Of a stretch of 64,000 bases of DNA, positions 10,900 to 21,875 are shown piece by piece. A program made the position numbers and the translations under genes. Location: NCBI GenBank assembly GCA_008638375.1, contig VIRR01000548.1:62001-126000 (forward strand), read 5' to 3'. Origin of the DNA: Nyssa sinensis (lineage: Eukaryota; Streptophyta; Magnoliopsida; Cornales; Nyssaceae). The notes below the pieces were generated by a model. It worked only from the letters and a program-made list of their open reading frames with translations, was not told the origin of the DNA and ran no database searches. Every line of letters begins with the position of its first letter. The stretch's first letter is position 1.

Positions 10900-10929
10900 A
10901 ATTTTTTTCCTTTTACTTCCTTAAAACTG

Positions 10930-11669
10930 TTCATCTATTAATGCACAGGCCTCCAGAGCCTGGTCCATCTATTAATGCACAGGCCTCCAGAGCCTGGTCC
11001 ATCTATTAATGCACAAGTCTTATGACTTGGTCCATCTATTAATGCACAGGCCTCCAGAGCCTGGTCCATCTATTAATGCACAAGTCTTATGACTTGGTCC
11101 ATCTATTAATGCACAGGCCTCCAGAGCCTGGTCTGTCTATTAATGCACAAGTCTTATGACTTGGTCCATCTATTAATGCACAGGCCTCCAGAGCCTGGTC
11201 CATCTATTAATGCACAGGCCTCCAGAGCCTGGTCCATCTATTAATGCACAAGTCTTATGACTTGGTCCATCTATTAATACACAGGCCTCCAGAGCCTGGT
11301 CCATCTATTAATGCACAGGCCTTCAGAGCCTGGTCCATCTATTAATGCACAGGCCTCCAGAGCCTGGTCCATCTATTAATGCACAAGTCTTATGACTTGG
11401 TCCATCTATTAATGCACGGGCCTCCAGAGCCTGGTCCATCTATTAATGCACAGGCCTCCAGAGCCTGGTCCATCTATTAATGCACAAGTCTTATGACTTG
11501 GTCCATCTATTAATGCACGGGCCTCCAGAGCCTGGTCCATCTATTAATGCACAGGCCTCCAGAGCCTGGTCCATCTATTAATGCACAAGTCTTATGACTT
11601 GGTCCATCTATTAATGCACAAGTCTTATGACTTGGTCCATCTATTAATGCACAGGCCTTCAGAGCCTGG
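10930..11669 (+). repeat. 22-unit minisatellite with a conserved hairpin in each unit
   Basis: Twenty-two head-to-tail units share TCCATCTATTAATGCAC and come in two kinds. Type A (34 bp) ends CAGGCCTCCAGAGCCTGG, with arms CAGGC/GCCTG. Type B (33 bp) ends CAAGTCTTATGACTTGG, with arms CAAGTC/GACTTG. Order is A A B A B A B A A B A A A B A A B A A B B A (14 A, 8 B). It lies 30 bp after the integrase stop, between pol and the antisense gene. Open frames through it are by-products of the repeat. Function is unknown; 3' UTR structure or a boundary between the sense and antisense units are possibilities. Confidence 0.97.
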
Positions 11670-13339
11670 ACCATCTTCAACTAGCGGGTTCTGTAATCCA
11701 GTCTATCCAAAGGCAGAAGTTCCGAGCACCTGTCAACTAAAGTTTACTAGAACGGAATACCTCGGATCTGACACTTACATTATTTGACTTATCTGTCAAA
11801 CAAACCAGCACCATGGTTTCAACTAAAGGTGAAGTACTTCGATTCTGGCATTTTTCTAAGTTTTTGATTTATTTTCAGAACAATCGGCAACGCATTAGAA
11901 GATGCTTAAGTTTCAAAAGAGCACATTCACAGAAAATATCAGATCAGAGAAGAAGAAATTTAACTTTATTAATAACTCAAAAGGATTTACATCAGTACCA
12001 AGACGCTATTACAGAAGCTATTACAGAAGTTATTACAAAAGCTACTACAGAAGCTATTACAGAAGCTATTACAGAAGCTATTACAGAAGCTACGCTTGGC
12101 AACATAATGGCTCTTCTCCTGGGATGATAAAGGGGCACAAGATCCAAAACCTTCAAAACCGCCTTCATCGGCTCCATTTGAAAGGAAGGAACCCTGAACC
12201 CCAGTCTGCATCACGTAGTGCCCAGGCCATTTCATCATCACTATCACTGGTCCCATGACCAACGGATGATGAGGGCTCTGAGCCTCAGGAGACTTTTCAT
12301 TCTCCACCTCTGTAATCGGCATGACTCCTCAGAAGAATAAAGCAAGGGTCTCTGCCAAGACACATGGGGGGGAAGGTAGTCCACCTTCAATCTTCTTCTT
12401 CACACCGTCTGTTTCACCCCAGCCACTTAGAGCAAGGGTCTCTGACAGAGCGTGAGGAAGGGGAGGCAACTCACCTTCGTCTTCATCACCAACACTCCAG
12501 GCCTCGGTTGAATCAGGGAGGGGCCACCACCAATCGGAGAAATCTCTACCGGATGCCAGAGGAAACAAGAAGACTTGGGCCTCCTTCAATCCTTCCTTGG
12601 AGACTGAAAAAAGGGGGAGGTTAACTCTCGGCCACAGGATCATTATTCCTAACTCAGGCAAGGAATCTTCCATCATCTCCGGACGAATGGGAGAAACTCC
12701 GGCAGTATATGAGGTTTCTCTCACGAACAAATCGGGGAGCAAAAGGGTTGAGCGCAACCGTATGCCCCGTTTCCATATATATAGACCCTTGGAGTCCAAA
12801 AGCCACCCAACTGAACCGTCGCAACGGTGAAAAAGAGAGTGGCCTCGAAAACCCAAACGACGGTCGAATGACTAAGCGGTGCATTAAATAAGCCTCTTCA
12901 ATATATCAAGAGACAGAGTACAGAATTCTCAAGACAAAGACCGAACAGATCGTATATATACCAATCCCAAGTACTCAGCATACCGAGCATCATAATAACG
13001 AGCACAAGCTGCTCGATTAACCTCACAGACTCTTAATTCAGAGCAGTCTATCTCAGAGCTCTACAGAAATCCACTCCCACTCTGTCTGGCTATATCTACT
13101 TTCTCGTCCTATTTTAATAAGGCAGATCTATATTCACTATTCAATGACAAGAATTGAAGATTAGAAAGCAACTGTTTGATCTAACATGCAAAGGGTTCAG
13201 AGCAGCCACACTTGCAACAAAATTCACAAGAGGGAAAAATACAAGCAGAATCTGAAGAAAAGTCAATCTTATTGATCAAAAGGGAAAATATATTCACTAC
13301 ATCAAAAAAGAAAAAAAGGGTCAAAACCCTATAAAAGCC
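11670..13339. other. Spacer between minisatellite and antisense gene
   Basis: It contains a 12-bp tandem repeat (12004-12093) and a 175-codon minus-strand open frame (12856-12329) with two similar segments (LSETLALSGWG and LAETLALFF). I do not recognise it, and it lies past the stop of the antisense gene, so it may be that gene's 3' UTR. It also carries TATATATA at about 12776-12784 and 12954-12960. No sense-strand gene is supported. Confidence 0.5.
12004..12093 (+). repeat. 12-bp tandem repeat
   Basis: About seven and a half copies of GCTATTACAGAA with two or three variant units. Because the unit is a multiple of three it keeps all frames open locally, which explains the overlapping short frames here on both strands. 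Confidence 0.9.
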
Positions 13340-15244
13340 TCAGGATTTCCCAGAGAGGCCTGCATCCTCTTCCAAATTAAGGGCATGAGCCCCAGCAGTC
13401 TTATCCGGATCAGGACGAGATGAGGTAGGTTCAGGAGGAACGATTGATGACACATCAAAGTCCGGGAACTGAAGTTGGAATCTAGTTCGGAAATTCTCAA
13501 AGCCGAGCAGGATCAGGTCATCACCCATCTGATCAACTTCCTCTTTTAATTCCATCTCAGCCTCAGCTTTGGCTTGACCAACTGCCTCCTGAACCCTCTG
13601 ATCAATGGAACTACGGAGACCAACCAACTCCGCCTCAAGCCTCTCAACCGTCTGAGCAAATATATCCCTCTCAGACTCTGCTACCTTAAGGCTGGTGGTA
13701 GCTTTCTCCATACCCTCTTCAGTAGACTGAATTTTGGAACGGGCTGTTCCGAGCTCCAGTCTCATCTCGTTCACCTCCGTCCTCAGCTTCTCGGCCTCCT
13801 CAAGGCCCATGGGGGTCACCATCAGAGCAGCTAAACTATGCATGCTCTGTATAAAGCAAGACAGATAAATTAGAGTGAAACAAATGAGCAAACAAAAGGC
13901 CAGGGAAAGGCTTCAGAAGTTACCTTCATCTGGAGAGTCATCATCTCAGTCATCAATTTGGAGGGATCATCCCCTCTGTACCGATGTGGGCCCTGAGCCC
14001 ATATTTGATCAAATGCCTTCTTGGCAATTTGATAATCCGGCTCAACAAATGGCTCAGAAGGTGCGGCAGGAGCTTTCCCCTTCCTAGACCTCTTGCTCGG
14101 ACCAGGAGGAACAGCCGATACGGGAATGGCAGGCTCGGCTTCCTCAGCCTCGGCAAGGGAGGGCTCAGGGGAACCAGAGATCAATCTCCTCTTCTTCACT
14201 TCTAAAGGAGCATCAGACTCAGCTGGGGAGGAAGACTCTCCCACCACTTGAGGCTTCGGCACTTCCCACCTCGAGGCTAGCCTCCTCTTAAACTCTGCGC
14301 TACGGGTGGCCATCACTTGGTCCGGAGTGACGATAACAGTATGAGCCCGGTTAGAAGTTGAAAGCAAAGCCCGGTACTGATCCTGCAGAGCCTTAGTAAA
14401 CTTAGGCCTCTTCCGAGCACTCTTGACTGCACAAAGGAAATGAAAAATACCAAGTTTGTCAGTTCTGAGGATATAAGCAAAGCTAAAGCAAACCCAAGAG
14501 AATAAGTCTCACCCCTATGGCCCGTAACACAACGAAACGACGAGGTCTCTCCGGCCTGGAAGTCCTTATGCTCCCATCCTCCTCCAACGAAGAAGTACCA
14601 CTTCTTCCACGTCTTGTTGGAAGTAGGAACGGAAGACAGGGGTCGGAACCCCTTCTCGAAGGACATATATAGAGGCCCTCTGCCTGCTTGAACTTCAGAT
14701 CCATATTGCTACGGATCAAGTCCAGAGACACGTCCACTTTGTTCAGGTGTCCCAGCACCATAAAACCTAGAAGATGCCGCCAGCTATTGAGATTCAGGTC
14801 GGCAGGGCAGAGCTTGAACCAGCAAAAGAATTGCCTGACTAAATCCGGCAATGGAAGCCTTAAGCCCATTTCAAACCAGGCAAGGAAAACGCAAATCTCC
14901 CCGGCTTTAACATCTTGGGGACGGTTCATGGGTCCTGGAACTCTGCAAGTCACATTTGGGAGAAATTCGAATTTCACCCTCCATTCATCCAAGAGGCTTT
15001 GAGTGACGGCACTCTCACCCTCTTCTCTATGAGAAGACCTACCAGAGGTCTCCCCGGCCCTGTCTCGGGGCTCTTCGAAAGCATCAACTATTCTAACCCC
15101 TGGACTAGGGGGAGGATCAACAGGCCTCTCCTCAATAATTTCAAGAGCAGGGTTACCTACATCTCCTATAACAGACGGACCAGCCATCTCAGAATGGTCT
15201 CCTACTCCCTCATTCACAATTCGAGATTCCGAAGGAACAGACAT
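13340..15244 (-). pseudogene. Antisense spliced gene of the Tat element (gypsy-type Transposase_28-like)
   Basis: Reads opposite to gag-pol. I place ATG at 15244-15242 (MSVPSESRIV). Exon 1 is 15244-14513, intron 1 is 14512-14427 (86 bp, GTGAGA...TTGTGCAG), exon 2 is 14426-13924, intron 2 is 13923-13847 (77 bp, GTAACT...TATACAG), exon 3 is 13846-13340 with TGA. Exon 1 holds the conserved block found in antisense ORFs of Tat elements and annotated as putative gypsy-type transposon (Transposase_28): RVPGPMNRPQDVKAGEICVF, WFKLCPADLNLNSWRHLLGF. Exon 2 is basic and low-complexity; exon 3 is a predicted coiled coil (EEAEKLRTEVNEMRLELG). Exons sum to 1742 nt, one short of 581 codons, and the frame breaks at a TATATAT run (14664-14671): a single-base deletion. 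Protein role is unknown. Confidence 0.8.
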
Positions 15245-15412
15245 TATTCTCAAACTCAAGAAGAAAGAAGCAAGAGAAGGGGAAAAATCAGTCGAACCTG
15301 TTTTCACTTAGGGGATCTGAATTCTTCAAGGTCGCATGAACCAACAATGGCGGATGAAATCTTCTAGCACAGTAAAAATGTCGAGGGAAAGGTCATTTCA
15401 AAAATCTCATCC

Positions 15413-15424
15413 CGTATTTATAAA
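15413..15424 (-). promoter_or_regulatory. TATA box of the antisense gene
   Basis: On the minus strand the sequence reads GTGTTTATAAATACGGG, a good TATA box about 170-180 bp upstream of the chosen ATG. It leaves room for a leader of roughly 140 bp that includes one tiny upstream frame (ATG CGA CCT TGA). It lies inside the internal region, not in the LTR, so the antisense gene would have its own promoter. Confidence 0.55.
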
Positions 15425-15640
15425 CACGATATCAGAAGGGACCCACCAAGCCCAAACGCCATGACGGTTCAGAACAATGATGCTCTCGAGAAAACCAACT
15501 GTCCGCCCAGTGTAATTGTGACCTTGAAAAGACTTAATCGCCGACTACGCAATAAATGGCGCCCCAACAATTGTCTTGGAAGGCGAAAAAGCGAGACACA
15601 TAACTCTCTTAGCCCTAGTTACTACATCAAACTAGGACTT

Positions 15641-15650
15641 GGGAGGGGAG
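15641..15650 (+). promoter_or_regulatory. Polypurine tract
   Basis: GGGAGGGGAG, four bases before the 3' LTR (TAAC lies between), in the expected place for plus-strand DNA priming. Confidence 0.85.
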
Positions 15651-15654
15651 TAAC

Positions 15655-16281
15655 TGATATACCATAAAAAGACAGGCCAATCAACACTTGACACGTATGA
15701 CCACAGCCCGATTTATGTTCAGCTAGCATGATTCTCGCTCAGCCAATGACATCCAAATCATCACATAAGGTCGGAAGTGACCAAACAAATATATCCAGAA
15801 CTGATCACGGGGTCCAGACCAGAGCTTCAGATCTCGTCACCGCCTTAGCGGATTCCGAGCAGAGAATAGGGAAACAGTCTCCAATACGGAAACTACCATT
15901 TGTGATTATCTCCGCCTTAGCGGATTCCGGGCAGAGGATAAGGAAGCAATCTCCAATACGGAAACTACCATTTATGATTATCTCCATCTACGACTCAATG
16001 CCCACAAGGTAACTGCAATCTCCGATGATCATATCCCTATATTCATGGCGTCGAATCCTAATCAACTTAGGAAAGCTTCGGCCTATATATTAAACCCTAG
16101 AGGTACGCTTTTAGATTCATGCTCATTCTTTGACTTTCAATACAGTCTTTTAATTCCCTTACTCACTTAAGCATCGGAGCGGCTACCGCCGGAGCCAATC
16201 CGGTGGTCCTCTGATCATCTTTCTGAGTGTTCTACAGGTCACGGAGCCCTCACGTGTTGCGAGTCAAAAAATGCAGCATCA
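15655..16281 (+). repeat. 3' LTR of the Tat element
   Basis: 627 bp, equal in length to the 5' LTR with three transitions. It ends ATGCAGCATCA and is followed by the target duplication aatat (16282-16286). Confidence 0.97.
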
Positions 16282-16286
16282 AATAT

Positions 16287-16910
16287 TATAAAATTACTAA
16301 AATTTAATTGAAACATGACAAAGTAATTTTAACTATCAAAATTACTCTAACTAGAAAACACTGTACCCTCTTGTAGAACTTGGGCTTCACCAGTTTTCCC
16401 AGAACCTAGGCTCTGGCATGAATTGACATCTCCACACATATAAAGGGATCATCAATCCATTGACAAAAATGTTAAACAAATTTTCAGTAGAAAATTAAGC
16501 TACTATTTTTGAATTATACTCATATTTTCTTAGATTTTTTATCTCCCTTATTTTTTTTTTAAGAAATAAAAAATACTATCTTCAAGGTTTTTTTTTCTAA
16601 ATAAAAAAATTATTTTTTTTGTTTTTTTTTAAATTTTGTCCAATTTTATTTAATTTTTTTTAAAAAATTAATTCAATAATTTATAAATTGTAGATCTATT
16701 TTTAAATTAAATTTATATATTTAAATTTTAAAAATTAAAATTTATTAAATAAAATTTATATTAAATATAAAAATTTCTTTGTTTTTTCATCTTATTTCAT
16801 TATTTTTAAATAATTTATTGATTTCATTGTCTAAGAGCCTTTACAACAACAACACAACAGTGTCTCGTAACCCTTCACTCTTCTTGATAGTCTTTTATCT
16901 TGTTTAATGT
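16287..16910 (+). repeat. Array modules I and J, right of the Tat element
   Basis: Continuation of the array copy interrupted at 4490: module I at 16350-16515 (CTGTACCCTCTTGTAGAAC) and module J at 16795-16910, separated by very AT-rich DNA. Placing 4083-4490 next to 16287 onward restores the order seen at 2318-3120. Confidence 0.75.
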
Positions 16911-17250
16911 GTAGTGTTCAGACATTTCAGCAGTATTACTCACACATCAATCATATCACGGTGGTCCAATCACGTAAGTGCCCATAACATCCCTCGAAAA
17001 AAATAAAAATAAACATTTGAAGAGTCAATTGGCCCTATGAGCCTTCATTAACTCTATTAATGGTGGTGCACTGTTGCGATTGTTGGTCCCATAGAAAAAT
17101 TGCTCAATAGAACGACAAGCAGGTCCAGCCCTGCATAGCTGTATCTCACCATTTCTCAATTAAATTAATAATTCAGAAAAATAATTTAAAAAAAAGTTAT
17201 AATAAAACAAAACAAGAACTAATTGGGCTATTTCCTTGGACTCCATTAAG
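16911..17250 (+). repeat. Array modules C to G
   Basis: Order: C (GTGTAGTGTTCA... GGTGGTCCAATCACG), D (GAGTCAATTGGCCCTATGAG), E (GCACTGTTGCGATTGTTGG, CGACAAGCAGGTCCAG), F (AGCTGTATCTCACC) and G (GGGCTATTTCCTTGGA). The same set recurs at 18350-18570, 19985-20240, 57295-57510, 59320-59870 and 60985-61570. Confidence 0.7.
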
Positions 17251-18349
17251 ATAGGAGCGTTGGGTTGAGAGAGACAGAAGAGAGAGATAGCGAGAGCATT
17301 GGGTTTAGAGAGAGGGAAGAGAGAGAGCGAGACAGGAGCAAAAATTAGTGACAATCTAGTTGCATGTGGATGAGCTAAATATGTGTGGTGATTGAAGGTT
17401 ATTGGAATGTACGTATAAGATATGAATATATGAACTAATTAAATTAAGTTATATTTTTAATAAGATTTTTAAAGTTAAGTTATGACAGTGATAGGATTTG
17501 ATTTATTTTAATCTTAATGAAACTAAAAATTCTTATTCTATGAGAGTAATATTTTAATTCAATTAAGATTATAAATTCTAATTGTATTAAAATTAGACAT
17601 AATTTATATATAAAAGAATGGGGTGTGCGCTGTGAACGTTGAGCCAGGTCGTGGGACGCAAGCTCCAGCCGCACAAAAGTTTGTTTTTCTTTAATGCTAC
17701 TGTTCCGTAGCTTCAGTTCACAATTCATTGAGAATAATAGTTGTTTTTTGTCCTTTTTCTCTTGGCCATCTATTTTTTTGTTCTTCAATTCTTTTTCTAT
17801 TATAGTAGAAGATAGCTATTCAATAGAGTTTTGTTTCAACAGTATAATGTTGATATATTTTTTTGTTGTTGAATCTAACAGAATAGATATGCCAAAAAGG
17901 AAAAGTGAGATGCTAGTTTTTCAGAATAAATTTAAGATTGAGTTCAGAATTTTATTTTCGGTTGAAATAAACAATTTTTAATGTGAAATTGAAAAATCTG
18001 CTTTTACTAGATAATCGTAAATTTTACATTTTTACCTAGACAAAATTTTATAATTTTAGATCAAATTTTTTTTTAAATTTAATATTTAATATGAATCTTA
18101 TTTGTTAAATCTTAATTTTTAAAGTTTAAATATATAAATTTTATTTTAAATAAATTTATATATTATGAATATTTTAAAATTTTGAATATTTTTCTGGATA
18201 GTTAGACACTTTTCACGTGATTCACTTAGACTGATTTGAAAAGAAACACAAATGATATTTTAATGATGAGATAATTAAAAGATTTATTGAATTAATATGT
18301 TTAAGTGTGAATTTTATAATAATATTTATATTTTTTATAAATCCGTGAC
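17251..18349. other. Spacer with a purine-rich stretch
   Basis: A GA-rich stretch (17262-17345) looks like a worn microsatellite. The two short opposing open frames around 17480-17981 have no recognisable motif and AT-driven composition. Nothing else is seen. Confidence 0.4.
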
Positions 18350-19215
18350 TGAACAGCCCAAAAAAGAAATTGAAGGATCAATTGGCTCTCTGAGCCTTCA
18401 TAATCTCTATTCGTGACAGTACAATGTTACGACTCAAAAAAATTACTTCATAGACGACAGATTCCTCCATCCTGCCAGGCAGGTCAGCCCCTGCCCAGAG
18501 TCCTCCATGCTGCCCGACCATTACAGCATTACCTCCATAGCTCTATCCCACCTTTCCCCAGTTAACATAATGCTTTCGAAAAATAATTAAAAACAAAAAA
18601 TTTATATTAAAACAAAAACAGTAGATGCAGTAGACCTTCGTATCTTCTTATAATTAATAGAAAAAAAAAATTAATAATTTATTAATTATTAAAATTTTTT
18701 ATACTTTTATTAATCAATAATTATTTCTTATATATAACTGATTTTTAATAAAAAAAATAAAACCTTATATATAATTTTTCAATGATATTATAATTTTTTT
18801 AAAAAAAATACATACAATATTTAACTTTTGACATAAAATATTCTTAATGTTCATTTTAAGGATAAAATTGTGTTTTCCTATGTTACAATTTTTCTCATTT
18901 ATAATTTTTTTTACTTTAATTATATAAAATTAATAAATATAATTACTAAGACATGTCTTTAATGATATATATATATATATATATAAATACATGTATAACT
19001 ATTTTATCTCTTTAATAATTAATATTATAAAAAAATATAATTTTAAAATTAAATTAATTATTTAAAAATTTATTAATTATTAAAAATTATTAACTTATTT
19101 AATATTAATTATAAAAGAATCAACAACAACTATGCTATTTCTTTCGTCCTACAAAGATGAGCTGTATTCCACTTTTTCAAATCAACAAAATGGTTTATAA
19201 AAATAAAAACAAAAA
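18350..19215 (+). repeat. Array modules D to G with an AT-rich insertion
   Basis: Modules D, E and F at 18350-18570 (TCAATTGGCTCTCTGAG ... CCATAGCTCTATCCCACC), then 470 bp of extremely AT-rich DNA with a TA run at 18967-18983, then a G-like piece at 19125-19215. Confidence 0.6.
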
Positions 19216-19867
19216 AGTCATATCAAGGTTGAATTGAAAAATAATTGTTGTTAAGGAAATTGAATTCACTCGTCACAATACTTAACTACCTAAGAGGATA
19301 CAAAGTAGCAATACTCACTTGACAATTTAACATTTTTTACTTAAAATCTTGAAAAGTAAAATAGTTCAAAAAAACTTCTCTCAATTTATGTGTGTACCGG
19401 AACAAAGATAGTCTTTGTTATTAGTATTGTGATTCACTGCATGTATAAGCATGGAGTATAGTATCCAAACAACTCCTATTAAATGAGACTTAAATACATC
19501 AGTATTTTCGAACAAGTTGTGACCTAATTATGATTCTTTCAAATCATGACACGGTGTTCTATTTCGAATAAAATTAGGCTCAATTTAAATCAAAACTAAT
19601 TTACACATAACTCCAACTCATGATAATTAATAACTCGGTTGATCTGATCGAGTCTAACTATATTAGACCAAATTAATTTAGTTCAAACATCCCAAAGCAA
19701 AAAAATTCATAATCACGACATATTATGGGATGTCACCACGTGCAGGGCGTCATTCATGACCCAATATTCTCTAATCATCAGCGAGTTACTGTAATTAATG
19801 ACACGTTATTTAAACCCTAATCTTTGCATACACCAAGTATATGCAATTTTTTTTATACAAACCCTAA
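19216..19867. other. Spacer, no feature seen
   Basis: No open frame, no terminal repeat and no similarity to the array modules that I can see. Confidence 0.4.
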
Positions 19868-20267
19868 CCTTTCTGTATCTTACCTCATTCCTTCAAGTAA
19901 TTTACTGATTTGACTGTCGAAAAGTGTTTGTCAACAACATACAACAATGTCTCATAACTCTTATTTTTTTTCTTGTTTAGTGTGTGGTGTTAAGACATTT
20001 GAGACGTATCACTCACGTATCAATGATATCATGTTGGTCCAATCATGCAAGTGTTGAAGAGTCAATTGGCCCTACGAGCCTTCATTAACTCTATTAATGG
20101 TAGTACACTGTTGCGGTTGTTGGTACCATAGAAAAATTGCTCCATAGGTACGACAAGCAGGTCCAGCCCTGCATATAGTCCTCCATTCTGCCTGACCGTT
20201 ACCTCCATAGCTGTATCCCACCTTTTCTCAATTAAATTAATGATTTAAAAAAATAATTAAAAAAAAA
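19868..20267 (+). repeat. Array modules J, C, D, E, F, left of the TIR element
   Basis: Module J (19868-19985) runs straight into C, D, E and F (to about 20240). The array copy is then interrupted by the TIR element and resumes at 22583 with the GTCATAATAAAACAAAACAGG stretch that starts module G. Confidence 0.7.
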
Positions 20268-20415
20268 GATAATTACATTTACCATCACTGAGGTTTCTAA
20301 CAATTACAGAAACATCCCCTATAATTTTAAAAATAACACTGTCCCCCTTATCAGAATTTGTTCCCAAACGACGTTAACAGAGTTGGTCCATTTACCAAAT
20401 TACCCTTATAATTTA
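20268..20415 (+). repeat. Left terminal inverted repeat
   Basis: Pairs with 22340-22582 on the other strand; the best part is the first 90 bases, through CACTGTCCCC. Confidence 0.75.
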
Positions 20416-20460
20416 ATAATATATTTTTTATTTTTTATTTTTTCTCTCCCTCAATTCCAG

Positions 20461-20509
<49 letters not shown>

Positions 20510-20512
20510 CAC
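20461..20512 (+). repeat. CT microsatellite
   Basis: A pure CT run followed by CCCACTC repeats (20513-20534). The poly-(Leu/Ser) frame across it is a by-product. Confidence 0.9.
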
Positions 20513-20574
20513 TCCCACTCCCACTCCCACTCCATCTCACTTCTCTCTCTCTCAATTTCTCTGCCTTAACCCTG

Positions 20575-20760
20575 TATCACTCATCTTTTACGCCCGAGGA
20601 TTATTCGGCCTCGTCGACCACCGGTGACCTTGAGACCATTAGCCGTTACGACTTCAACGAGCAAATCCGTTCCACCATGATCGCACACCCAAAGCTCGAT
20701 CCAGTGTCCGGCGAGCCATATTCCAAGTATTTCCGATTCGCTCCGGTGCTGAAGATATGA
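20575..20760 (+). pseudogene. Captured fragment of a 9-cis-epoxycarotenoid dioxygenase-like gene
   Basis: Residues [18 protein letters not shown] followed by [13 protein letters not shown] and then KYFRFAP match the consecutive conserved stretches of plant NCED/CCD proteins (abscisic-acid synthesis; cleavage of 9-cis-epoxycarotenoids in plastids). Between SGE and YFRF the family has about 14 more residues, so there is an internal deletion. The fragment stops at TGA 20758-20760. It covers only about 45 residues of a 600-residue enzyme and lacks the iron-ligand histidines except the one in AHPK. It cannot be a working enzyme. Family call is from memory of conserved motifs. Confidence 0.6.
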
Positions 20761-20933
20761 TTTTTTTGTGAGCAGGAGGGATGGCGACAACTTTGGGGTT
20801 TCCTTTTACATCGGCCTATGTTCCTGTGCAGTGGTCTCGGTGGCATATAGGTGTTTATGTGTGTACAGGGACATAGGCATATATTTGGTTGAGGGAAACG
20901 GGAAGAGAGAGACGGGTTGCCCAGAAAATTTAT

Positions 20934-20935
<2 letters not shown>

Positions 20936-20980
<45 letters not shown>
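20936..20980 (+). repeat. GA microsatellite
   Basis: A nearly pure GA run that, with the CT run at 20461, gives the element two complementary tracts about 420 bp apart. Confidence 0.9.
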
Positions 20981-20983
<3 letters not shown>

Positions 20984-21049
20984 GGCGGTGAAGGGGGTTC
21001 CACCTATGGCCATGAGTTACTGCCGTTGAGAATTTGGTGTGCCTAGAGA

Positions 21050-21244
21050 TTGGTAGCTCGATCTGTGAATGAGAAGGCCAAATGGAGAGTTCGGTTGCTC
21101 AAAAATTCTTTGGATTTGGTCCTGGCCATGAGGGAGTTGCAGCAAGAAGGACACATGAGGCGTTATGGATTTCCTCTATTTCTACCGCTTACAGGTAAGA
21201 ATAGGGGGCTGTTCACGGAGATTGTTCTGAATATTGATGAGTGA
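21050..21244 (+). pseudogene. Unidentified coding-like fragment inside the TIR element
   Basis: A 64-codon frame (VNEKAKWRVRLLKNSLDL, AMRELQQEGHMRRYGFPLFL). GTAAGAATAG at about 21194 could be a retained intron donor. I do not recognise the family. It may be a third captured piece; composition is more coding-like than the surrounding DNA. Confidence 0.3.
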
Positions 21245-21478
21245 CTCTCTTGTGTTCGATGCGATACGGTAATATATATATATATATCTGTGTGTGTTTG
21301 GGCAACGGTGTAAGAGGGACATATGCAGCAGAGCTGCTGTCCGGCGATGAAGCAGAACCAGCAAGTAGGCAGGTTAATCCAGTGGCCACAAAATGAAAAT
21401 TGAGTTGGCGCTTCATGCGCGAGGGGTTTGGTGATTGGCTGAAAGCTTGTGTATTTTTTCTGTTTTCCTCACAGAAAG

Positions 21479-21678
21479 TCACAGGTGCAGTTCTAGTCTC
21501 TCAAGAACCCAACAAAGTCATACTTTACAAGGGTTGGGGAGCAGGGGAAGATCCAGTCCAAACTGTTGAAAAGAATAAAAGAGATGAGAGGAATGTGTCA
21601 GTAGGCAGAGAGGATGGGCCTCAGTTAGTTATTTCTCCTGAGCTCATGTCTACGATCAGACTTGAATGTGGGTTGTGA
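21479..21678 (+). pseudogene. Captured last-exon fragment of a CRM-domain (CRS2-associated factor-like) gene
   Basis: Starts right after an intron acceptor (TTTTCCTCACAG ending near 21472) with KVTGAVLVSQEPNKVILYKG and ends with VISPELMSTIRLECGL and a TGA. GxVLVS..pnkVILYRGWG is the end of a CRM RNA-binding fold, and the C-terminus resembles CRS2-associated factors, which help splice organellar group II introns. Presence of the acceptor indicates capture from genomic DNA rather than a cDNA. Family call is moderate, from remembered motifs. Confidence 0.45.
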
Positions 21679-21875
21679 TGTAACCAAGAGGAAGAGTGAG
21701 CTTCAGAGGCTGGAGTTGGAGCTTGTTCCGAGGGCACACCTCTAGCTTTGAAACCACCTCCTGGACCAACGCCGACGTCATTACCGTGAACACCCACAAA
21801 ACTCTAGATCTCGTCCTGATCAAGAACCGTCCGAAGCCGCTCACCATCATAGACCTTTCGCACACATCAATACAA
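21679..21875 (+). pseudogene. Further coding-like captured fragment, unidentified
   Basis: Reads SFRGWSWSLFRGHTSSFET and NADVITVNTHKTLDLVLI in one frame; GC is clearly higher than the flanks and the frame is open for 108 codons. No confident family. It may be part of the same donor as the CRM fragment or a separate one. Confidence 0.3.

Larger units (their letters stand above)
4491..16281 (+). mobile_element. Complete Ty3/gypsy retrotransposon, Tat lineage
   Basis: An 11,791-bp element bounded by two 627-bp LTRs that start TG and end CA and flanked by a 5-bp target duplication (aatat). Internal order is PBS, gag-protease, RT, two RNase H-type domains, integrase, tandem repeats, antisense gene, PPT. 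Absence of a chromodomain, the second RNase H and an antisense gene downstream of integrase are marks of the Tat (Retand/Ogre-like) lineage. LTRs differ at three sites, all transitions (4917, 4987, 5107 against the 3' copy), 0.48 percent. At the often-used 1.3e-8 substitutions per site per year that is about 0.2 million years. Four coding lesions mean this copy is not autonomous. Confidence 0.96.

Noticed and set aside
11581..11787. Open frame with repeated HKSYDLVHLLM
   Set aside because: Direct read-out of the type B minisatellite units; the 33/34-bp unit mix breaks the frame in most of the array.
11813..12322. Several overlapping open frames with ITEAITEA, YYRSYYRS and CNSFCNSF repeats
   Set aside because: By-products of the 12-bp tandem repeat, which opens all frames on both strands.
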